A stretch of DNA of 64,000 nucleotides from Buddleja alternifolia (lineage: Eukaryota; Streptophyta; Magnoliopsida; Lamiales; Scrophulariaceae). How positions within the stretch are numbered: the stretch's first letter is position 1; every line of letters begins with the position of its first letter. The notes under the pieces were generated by a model that saw only the letters and a list, made by a program, of their open reading frames with translations, was not told where the DNA came from and ran no database searches. Shown one piece after another: positions 56,855-64,000 of the stretch. The stretch covers positions 17,923,134 to 17,987,133 of the forward strand of contig CM033401.1 of NCBI GenBank assembly GCA_019426215.1, written 5' to 3'. The translations under genes were made by a program, and so were the position numbers.

Positions 56855-57287
56855 TACTTATACTTTTGAGCTATTTAAAGGATAGAATAATCACCAAAAG
56901 TGACTACTATTTCTTAAGACTTTTTATGACTTGATAAACCTGAAGTTACAAGTTTTTAAATTTGTGCACCTGAAGTTGTCATATTTTGAAAGTATTAATA
57001 AAGTTCAAACTTTTACCTAAATTTAATGGTAAATTAAGTTTTGAGCAAAGAGATATACAAGCCTCCTCAAAGACAACGATCCCAAAGATCATATTTAAAG
57101 GAACTTCGGAGGTTTGACTGAGCCTAAGAGCTTGTATCTTAATTTTCTCATCAATTATCAATTTCCTTTGAAGATCAATACAAAGTAACATTTGATATTT
57201 GAATATCACGATAATTTTTTAGTTTATTATAATTTTATGTGCTTATACTTACATTGACTATAATATATCCTATATTATCATAGAAGC
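56585..57287. other. Decayed leader and gag region of the copia fragment, no gene seen
   Basis: AT-rich with an (AT)n run at 56828-56853. The position suggests the leader and gag of the element whose protease follows, but no gag motif remains. Confidence 0.4.
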
Positions 57288-57880
57288 ATGGATTTTTATG
57301 ATGGCTTAACAAATCTATACAAAATTGGAGACTTATGCTTGGTAGATAATGCAACGACGCACACTATCTTAAAGGAGAAAAATTATTTTGATGATCTAAC
57401 ATTCACCAAAACTAATGTTATCACCATATTAGGTCCATCAGATCTGATTAAAGGCTCCGAAAGAGCAAATATAGTTCTACCTAATGGTACAAAACTTCAT
57501 ATAAATGATGCTTTATATTCATTTGAGTCCAAACGAAATTTACTCAGTTTTAAAGATATATGTCTCAATGGTTATCATATCGAGACTACTAATGAAGACA
57601 ATATAGAGTGCTTACTCATTACTTCACGTAGTTTGAGCCAGAAGCTCATACTAGAAAAATTGTTTGCTTTCTCTTCGGGGATTTATTATACGATCATGAA
57701 AACTATTGAATCCAATGTATTGGTACACCAGAAGTGTTCCAATGCAAAGATATTTAAGCTTTGGCATGATCGTCTTGAGCATCTGTGATCGAAAATTCAT
57801 ATGGTCACCCATTAAAGAACCAGAAGATTCTTTTGCAAAATGAAATGTCATGTCGTGCCTGTTCACAAGAAAAGATGGTG
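57288..57880 (+). pseudogene. Copia protease and pre-integrase fragment
   Basis: A 166-codon open stretch. The protease active-site region reads LVDNATTHTILKEKNYF, matching copia elements with an HTIL motif after the catalytic Asp. Next comes LGPSDLIKGSERANIVLPNGTK (in two parts), RNLLSFKDICLNGYHIET and then the gag-pre-integrase domain ending KLWHDRLEHL. After a stop at 57787 the frame is shifted. RT and integrase are absent. This family differs from A, B and C, whose protease reads WILDS. Confidence 0.83.
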
Positions 57881-58447
57881 ACTCCACAATGACTTTAAAG
57901 GGTGATGGTTTGAAACATTAATTTCATTTAACTCCTTCTTGACTTGGAATTTGTTTTAGGTGAATTTGCATAAGATGGATGCTCATTCTTTCGTTAATGA
58001 TCTCAAACACAGCTTGTTGAATGCTTAGACAATCTTCATCTTCAGTTGACTTCGGGCACTAATGTTCACCTTGACTTGATAGAATCACCTAGAATTCTAT
58101 CAACGCACCAACATTTAGATACTTAGCCTAAAATCTAAAAAGATAAAAGTCTTAAACAAACTAACAACTTTCAAAGCCTATACAAAGTATTCTAATAAAA
58201 TTAAACTTATATAATTTTGGGGTTTAACATCAAACCTATCTTGTCATCATCAAAACTTCTCACATAAAATTTCCTAACAATTACTTTTAAATCCGTAAGG
58301 TTATATACAAGTACTTTTTATCCTTCTAAATATGACGCTATTATCCAATATTATGTAATGATACAAGTATTTTTTTTTATATGTATTTTATGTTAGTAAA
58401 GTGTCATGATTGGAATTTCTTAGTAAAAAATGATTAATAATATAACT
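57881..58447. other. Intergenic stretch, no gene seen
   Basis: AT-rich sequence without recognisable motif or repeat. Its last nine bases plus one lead into the TSD of the next element (58448-58456). Confidence 0.5.
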
Positions 58448-58456
58448 GTATTTTGA

Positions 58457-60135
58457 GGGGAAAAAATCAATATACCCCCTTGAACTATACCCTAAACATC
58501 AGCTACACCCTTAACTATCGAAACATCACTTACACCCTGATTTTCAAATCCGTTAGTTATTTTTATAACACGGTTAGGTGAGTTAAAAATTATTATTTTC
58601 ATTTATGGCAAGTAGAATATGTTTTTAGTAAATCCAAAAATACATTTAACTAATGTTATTATGGTATAAAAATTTTACCACAGATTTAAGCAGCGTTTTT
58701 TTCCCCTTCCTTCTTCCCGTTTCTTTTTCCTTTTTTTCCCTTCAATCCCAAATATAGCCGAGCCGGATTTTAGCTCCTACCTTTCGAAGGAAAGGGGAGT
58801 TTCACTTCGATTGGCTTAGTGTGAAGCCGACTGTACTACATATCATGCCACAAGCGAAAAGAAAAAAAACACCCAAACTTGCCAACTCCGCAACCGCGTA
58901 AGGAACCACGATGAGGCTGGTAAAGTTCATGCAATTTATTATTTATTAATATTTTCTTTCTTACCAATATCAACTTATTTTCTATAATTAGTCACTGCAA
59001 TCTATTGAAATTAGTTTAGAAAAGCGGTACTTAAAAAAATCATTAAGCCACATAACAATACAGTGTTCAAAATCCCCTTTCACTAACTAAATAGAAATTG
59101 CCAAATTGGTACACTAAAGGACCGTGCACCTCTTTTTGACAAAAAAAGTGTCACGTTAGAAATTTGAGTACACTCCGACAAGAAAATTGGCAATTCCAGT
59201 ACAAATTTCACCGGAAAATGTCTACGTGGCACCAAATTGACTTTTTTGATATGTGTAGGAAAAATTGCCTTCATGACAGCCAAATTTGGAGGGAAATGAG
59301 GGGAAAAGTTAATATTACCACCAACTCCTAGGTGAAAATAGAAAAAATAAAATAAAATAAATCTAATTTTTTTACAAGATATGAAATTGTATATTTCAAA
59401 CTAATTTGAAGATTGAAAAAAAAAATCATTGTTCATTAAATGAATAGAATAATATAAATTACATTAATGCAAATATAGTTATAGAATACTAATAACTTAT
59501 CTAAAAATTAATAAAAAAGAAATTTAAAACATCAAAAAATATTAAATATTATATCTTATATTAATTTTCACATTAAAATAAACTTATTTTAATGGAAAAA
59601 ATTCTTTCCTCTGTTAACAAAATAAATAAATTAAAAGCAAAAAAAATTAAATTAGAAAATAAAGTCAATTTTTTTTTCAAATCAAAAATTAAAACATAAT
59701 AAGAAAAAAATTATTAAGAACATTAATATTTAGAAAAATTATTAAACAAAAGAAATTACATCTTAAACTAATTTTTAAATTTAAATACAATTTGTTAATT
59801 GGCGTCAAAATTTCGATTGACAAACAATAAATTAGTTAAAAACTTTAAAAAATAATAATTAAAAATCATAAAAAAAATAAGAAAAGTTAGGGGGGAAAAT
59901 CAAGTTAGAAAAAAATTTATTTTAAAAATCAGATTAAAAAAATAGAAAAAGAAAAGAAAGTCAAAATAAAAATCAAACATATTCCACTTGGCAAAGAAAA
60001 CATTTCCAACTCACCCAACAGTGTTAAAAAGGTAACTAACGGATTTGTAAATCAGGGGGTAAACGATGTTCTGATAGTTCAGAAGGGTAACTGATGTTTA
60101 GGATATAATTCAAGGGGGTATATTGATGTTTTCCC
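58457..60135. mobile_element. Long-TIR Mutator-like element (1679 bp) with 9-bp TSD
   Basis: It is flanked by the perfect 9-bp GTATTTTGA (58448-58456 and 60136-60144). The TIRs extend well over 100 bp with mismatches: the left has ATCAATATACCCCCTTGAAC, CTAAACATCAG and TCCGTTAGTTA; the right has the same blocks in reverse complement. Inside are a GC-richer patch (58740-58920) of unknown origin and an AT-rich remainder. No transposase. This fits a non-autonomous MULE, perhaps with a captured fragment. Confidence 0.9.
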
Positions 60136-60144
60136 GTATTTTGA

Positions 60145-60347
60145 TTTACCGAAAAAGAGGATAAACTTTCTTCATTTATTTACTAGTATTAAGTAAAATT
60201 AATTTTAAAACTACCAAACACAATACCTAGCTGATCAATTCGATTAAAACCGCCTAGTCGATTTTGACTTACAAATCCACAATTTTAAATTGTTTCATTA
60301 CAAATTCATACTTGACAACTGAATGAAAAATTAATAGAAGAAACTCT
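60145..60347. other. Host sequence between two insertions
   Basis: Short AT-rich stretch; no feature seen. Confidence 0.5.
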
Positions 60348-60389
60348 AAAATGGACACCCCTTTTTTTTAAAGAATAAAACGGAACTAT

Positions 60390-62120
60390 TATTAGGCCAT
60401 GTCAGCCAAAACCAAACTCAAAATGTCATCAGGAAGATTAGAAGCATCTCCCGAAATAGAAGTAAAAGCACCACGCGCTAAACAATGCGCAACAGATTCC
60501 CAGTTGTTGGATCAAAACGTCACAAAAGTGTCAAAACAGCTAATAACAGAGAAAAATTTATATCGAAGCGAGAGAGAACTCTCTATTCTTAACGTTAAAT
60601 TGCCCTCTGCCTAGGTGGTACGGGTTTATGCAACAAAAGTCCCAAAATACAATGAAATACGTTCTAAAATCGAGACCACTTCGAATTTAGAACCACCGAA
60701 CTTAGGCAACTTAGAACTCTTAAGAGAGAATGTATGAGAGTAAGATTAGAGAGAAAGCTGAATGCTTTGGTGTGATTTTTTCCTTCTGCTGGAGGGGCCT
60801 TTATATAGGCAAAGAAAAACCAAGAATTAAATACAAGAATTAATTAGCATACTGAAAATGCACTCAACGTTTGGACGTTGGCACCCCAACGTTCGAACGT
60901 TGGGTCAAAACGTGTTCAGCTATAAATCCAGCTGAAACTGCAAGAACGTTTCAGATTTTCTTCTAGAAGCAATCAACGTTCGAAGGTTAGACCCCCAACG
61001 TTCGAACGTTGGTCCTTCTAGAAGGCTAACTTGACAAAACGTGGCCAGAGTTTGATCAATCTCCATTTAACGGTTCGGATTTTTCCACATATTGGATAAA
61101 TAAATAATGGATCAGATTTTGTAAATTAATTTTCTCCAAAAAATTAATATATTGCAAACCCAAGCCCAATGCTCAAAGTCCAATACAATTCTAGCCCAAG
61201 GCCCACAGCCCATGACCCAGACCCTGTCCCGAGCTTGAGCCGGCGGGCGGACGGATGGCGGAGGCGCACGCGTGTGTGGTGGACCAGACCATGGCTAGGT
61301 CCTTCCCCCTCACAAAGCCCACAAAAATCTTATGACCCAAAGGGTCAACCCTTAGTTTCAAGGCAATGGTTTATAAACCATTCCAAATTTTGATCCATAT
61401 CCTATGTGGGATAACCCACTTCAAACACCCCACTTTAACACTTAATTTCTCATTCGTTTTTAGTCTGATTTGAGAAATTCGAAATGCTAAACTTATCTAC
61501 TCGGAACGTAGATTAATATTATCCAATAATATTTCGTATCCTTCGAATTCCTTATGCAAAAGTCGTGTTCAACACACTTTTCATAACACAAATATCCAAC
61601 ACCAGTTCGACGAATAAAAGAAAAACGAGAACACAAAAAGAAAGAAACAAATGAACGAATGCCCAAAATAATAGTACCCACAGAGGAAAAATCCTCCGAT
61701 GGTGAATAAATTTTCTGAATGAGGGGTAAGCAGTCACCCTCAATGATAACACGCCTCCATCCGTGTGTTTTAGCTAAGCGAAGCGCTTCACGACAAGCAA
61801 AAGTTTCACCAACCTCAGTCGTGGAGCCAAAAGGGAGAAACACTTTTCTCCAAGCTAAGACCTTTCCCAAATAATCCCTTGCTATCACACCAAGGCCAGT
61901 TCCTTTTGGATCTGAGAAATTAGCTCCATCGAAGTTGAGTTTGATAAAATCCTTATGAGGAGGATGCCATGTAATTATATCAGTATTTAGATCCTTAAAA
62001 AGGGGTTGTAATTCAGCTTAATGATAAGCTAATAAAAAGGACCGAATCATCGACACCAATGTATCCGTTGGCGTATCCTTCTTCTCCATAACCTTTTGGT
62101 TTCGGTGAAACCAAAGAAAC
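60390..62120 (-). pseudogene. LINE RNase H-like C-terminus, interrupted
   Basis: On the - strand, 62120-61607 gives FLWFHRNQKVMEKKDTPTD (the motif before RNase H), a stop near 62018, then FIKLNFDGANFSDPKGTGLG (first Asp), TFACREALRLAK (Glu), VIIEGDCLPLIQKI (Asp) and SFIRRTG. The solo LTR lies here. Past it, 60499-60390 gives VAHCLARGAFTSISGDASN and the natural stop near 60393. One base is missing at the junction. The active-site acids are present but the frame is broken three times. Confidence 0.84.
60505..61601 (-). mobile_element. Solo LTR (1097 bp) inserted in the LINE
   Basis: It begins TGTTGGAT and ends ATCCAACA, an 8-bp terminal inverted repeat. It is flanked by the 5-bp TSD CCAGT (60500-60504 and 61602-61606). 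A TATATAAAGG box on the - strand (about 60809-60800) and a pyrimidine-rich leader behind it suggest - strand orientation. It contains four copies of a CAACGTTCGAACGTTG palindrome (60873-61012). No internal genes, so it is a solo LTR of an unassigned family. Confidence 0.9.
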
Positions 62121-62137
62121 CAAGCCGCCGTAAAAAA

Positions 62138-62478
62138 ATGGACACCCCTTGATGACACTTATTACCGTAATTTGATTTTCTTCATTTATAAGACCAAAAA
62201 TTGAGGTACCTCATAACCATGGTCTTAAATTTCCATCGAAACATCGAAATTTTGAGTTTCCAAGGGTCCCGAAACGAAATCCCATTTTCTATTCAATTTT
62301 GCAAAATATCTATCGAAATTTGAAATTTCTCAAAATTTCAAAGAATATTAGATTCATCTTACAAAATATTTACCGAAATTTCAACCGAAATCCGTAATGG
62401 ACACCCCTTGATGACACACTTATTACTGTAATTTGATTTTCTTCATTTATACGACCAAAAATTGAGGTAGCTCATAAT
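62138..62478. repeat. Two direct copies of an ~80-bp segment around a CGAAATTTC-rich insert
   Basis: ATGGACACCCCTTGATGACA... to AAAAATTGAGGTA occurs at 62138 and 62395. Between them are ~175 bases rich in ATCGAAAT, CCGAAATTT and similar words. The first copy was the target of the LINE. I do not recognise the insert with certainty. Confidence 0.6.
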
Positions 62479-62760
62479 TGATTAAAGAAAATATGTTCAG
62501 AAAGGATTCAACAAAATATTTCCAGTAAGGGGATAAAAATTGGGTTTTTTAAATCAGTTTAACTTAAAATAAGGTCAAACTTATCAATATAACCGTTTTT
62601 TGATGCATTTATCAAAATGACTTGACGGTCCATCTCGATTTTTTCCATTTTTCAGATTTAAATAAAGTCCTCTTCAATTTCCCCCCCCCCTTTTTTTTTT
62701 CTTTTTCCAGATTTAAATTGAAGGATGGCACCTTCGATTTTCCTATTTTTTGATTTAAAT
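62479..62760. other. Intergenic stretch with pyrimidine runs
   Basis: It contains a C10/T10-type run (about 62681-62703) and a repeated TTTTTCCAGATTTAAAT / TTTTTCATTTTTCAGATTTAAAT word. No gene. Confidence 0.5.
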
Positions 62761-62784
62761 TGAAGGCGCCAGTGTTTTAAAACT

Positions 62785-62935
62785 GGCCTAGACCGTCTGA
62801 CTCGGACCGCCTACCGGGCCGGTTAGAGCCTTAGAACCAGTAGTTTCCCAAAACCGATCAAAATTGGTAAAATCACTGTTAGACCAGTGAACAGTGTGAA
62901 CCGGTGCCGGTTCACCAAAACCGCCCATTTTGTAC
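62785..62935. repeat. Short repeat rich in CCGG and ACCGGT-like words
   Basis: The stretch reads TTTTAAAACTGGCCTAGACC, then CCGGGCCGGTTAG, GAACCGGTGCCGGTTCACC and AAAACCGCC. The type resembles small hAT-like repeats of plants, but I found no TSD, so the class is open. Confidence 0.4.
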
Positions 62936-63545
62936 AGATTTGAAAATCTCTCAATTTTCCTTGTAACTGGATTTGAATAAAGGAGCAGCAGCAGCAAGAA
63001 GTGATGAGAGATGACCGTTCTCTCTCTCTGTTTCCCTTTTCCCCTTAATTTTGTGTTTGTTGCATATGTATGTTCGAAACTTTTACAGAAAGTTTGTGTA
63101 TGTGTATTTAGTTTTCTATGGGTAAAAGAGGTTGGTGGGAGTTAACAGCTAGAGAGTTCCGCTTTTACATGGGTAACAGTGTTGAGTTTTTATTTATACT
63201 AGTCGGGAAAGGCACACTCTATGTGTGTGCAAAAATATAAAATTGATATGGATTATTTTTTAGTAAAAGTCCATTAAGTTTAAATAAGATATGAGAGAAG
63301 AGAATAAAAAATAGAAAAAACAAGGTGGAAAGTAAATTTAATATGATTAATTAAAAAGTAGATAGTTAAATATATAGGGAGATAATAAAGAGAGAGAAAT
63401 GGATGAAAAGAAAAATAACCGTATATTAAGAGATGAGAGAGAATATGAGAGAAATATTAGGAGAGAAAGAGATAGTTTATGAGAAAAAATAAGAAAGAGA
63501 AAATAATATATGAAATAAAATATATAAAAAATCACTAAATGAGAC
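62936..63545. other. GA-rich and AT-rich stretch left of the last LTR
   Basis: Many AGAGAGAAA and GAGAAAGAGA words between 63290 and 63500, no gene. A (CAG)-type run GCAGCAGCAGC lies near 62984. Confidence 0.5.
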
Positions 63546-63797
63546 TGTCAAGAAGAGATCAATCAAGGGAGTCTCGGTCAAAGTCAAGGAAGTAAAAGTC
63601 AAAATAAAGAAAAGGGTTCTAAAGCTAGTTAGGTTTCTGTTTTTTGGCAGTATAGCTGTTGGGGTTGTTTCTATATATATAGCATCAGGTTTTCCTTTAT
63701 TAGAGATTAGCTTTTATCAAGTGTTGTGTACAATTCTCTCAATTCATTCAATTAGTAAGATGGCTGTTAGTTTTTTTATCTTGCTTAAATTCTAATA
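63546..63797 (+). repeat. LTR of a further copia element (about 252 bp)
   Basis: It begins TGTCAAGAAGAGATC and ends just before a copia primer site. A TATA box (CTATATATATAG, 63671-63682) lies in the middle, and a leader-like ATTCTCTCAATTCATTC follows. Short LTRs of this kind are typical of Tork/TNT1-like elements. The terminal CA has decayed to TA. The body of the element is outside the window. Confidence 0.75.
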
Positions 63798-63810
63798 TGG
63801 TACCAGAGCC
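63798..63810 (+). promoter_or_regulatory. Primer-binding site of the last copia element
   Basis: TGGTACCAGAGCC, complementary to initiator-Met tRNA with one difference from the TGGTATCAGAGC form used by A and D. Confidence 0.85.
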
Positions 63811-63893
63811 ATATTTAAAATTCTGGAAAAGTATCTTCATATCTGGAAAAAATTTCCAGTTTATCTTCAAATCTTCATATTCAAATTGAAGAA

Positions 63894-63976
63894 CATCTTC
63901 AAATCTTCATTCCGGGTCTTAGTTAATCTTCAAATCTTCATTCCGGGTCTTAGTTAATCTTCAAATCTTCATCCGG
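63894..63976 (+). repeat. 31-bp direct repeats in the leader of the last copia element
   Basis: AATCTTCAAATCTTCATTCC followed by GGGTCTTAGTT is present at 63894-63924 and 63925-63955, and a third partial copy begins at 63956. The words ATCTTCAAATCTTCAT recur also just upstream. Confidence 0.85.
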
Positions 63977-64000
63977 AATTTCATCTTCATATATTCATCT

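Larger units (their letters stand above)
60364..62134 (-). mobile_element. 5'-truncated L1-type LINE, split by a solo LTR
   Basis: It is flanked by the 16-bp repeat AAAATGGACACCCCTT (60348-60363 and 62135-62150), with a poly-T at the left end (poly-A tail on the - strand). After removing the 1097-bp solo LTR it is about 0.67 kb and holds only the RNase H-like C-terminus of the LINE ORF2 and its short 3' tail. Confidence 0.87.

Noticed and set aside
61169..61393. 74-codon frame in a GC-rich patch
   Set aside because: Inside the solo LTR at 60505-61601; no recognisable domain.

Overview
This window looks like a transposon-dense, AT-rich stretch of a flowering-plant (probably eudicot) nuclear genome. 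The evidence is GT-AG introns, plant Ty1/copia and Ty3/gypsy elements, L1-type LINEs, a tRNA-derived SINE, and long-TIR Mutator-type and hAT-type non-autonomous elements. I see one apparently intact host gene, a nine-exon gene on the + strand at 49245-54214. Its predicted product of about 770 residues carries an R3H domain and two G-patch domains (SQS1-like). Almost everything else is dead mobile DNA, and much of it can be ordered in time because target-site duplications (TSDs) and interrupted reading frames are still visible. Layout, left to right. 1-10379: a decayed Ty3/gypsy element of Tat type on the - strand (LTR 9626-10379, then gag, protease, RT, two RNase H domains, integrase), whose 3' part carries an antisense, intron-containing plant-mobile-domain-like pseudogene (1-2055). 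10380-17285: a hAT-like remnant, a Mutator-like foldback element (10814-11723), a SINE with a 19-bp TSD (11752-11955), a ~175-bp tandem repeat (13338-14045) running into a degenerate ~22-bp minisatellite (to 15000), and a short retroposon with a 19-bp TSD (16388-16894). 17286-39084: copia element A (+ strand, TSD AAGAG). Inside its pol sits copia element B (- strand, 23167-35120, TSD ATGAT). Inside B's integrase sit two related solo LTRs (26956-28297, TSD AAGAT; 28556-29938, TSD GTATA). A 370-bp hAT element with an 8-bp TSD splits A's RNase H, and a 347-bp Mutator-like element with a 9-bp TSD sits in A's 3' LTR. 39630-48794: a 5'-truncated LINE (13-bp TSD) holding a non-coding LTR element D (- strand, 40323-48757), which in turn holds a deleted copia relic C (42787-44917, TSD ACAGT). 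48808-54430: the host gene island, with no recognisable transposon in its introns. 54475-62150: a tandemly duplicated foldback repeat, a copia fragment (protease and pre-integrase), two large long-TIR Mutator-like elements (55275-56508 and 58457-60135), and a second truncated LINE (16-bp TSD) split by a solo LTR (60505-61601, TSD CCAGT). 62138-64000: short repeats, then the LTR and primer-binding site of another copia element that runs off the window. None of the mobile elements looks able to move itself: every pol or gag region carries stops, frameshifts, deletions or lost catalytic residues. The host gene is the only feature with a likely cellular role, probably as an RNA-helicase cofactor in splicing or ribosome assembly. 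I did not find a new defence, toxin or RNA-guided system. The most unusual content is the nested insertion record, the antisense gene in the gypsy element, the palindromic motifs in the LTRs and the paired tandem arrays at 13.3-15.0 kb.
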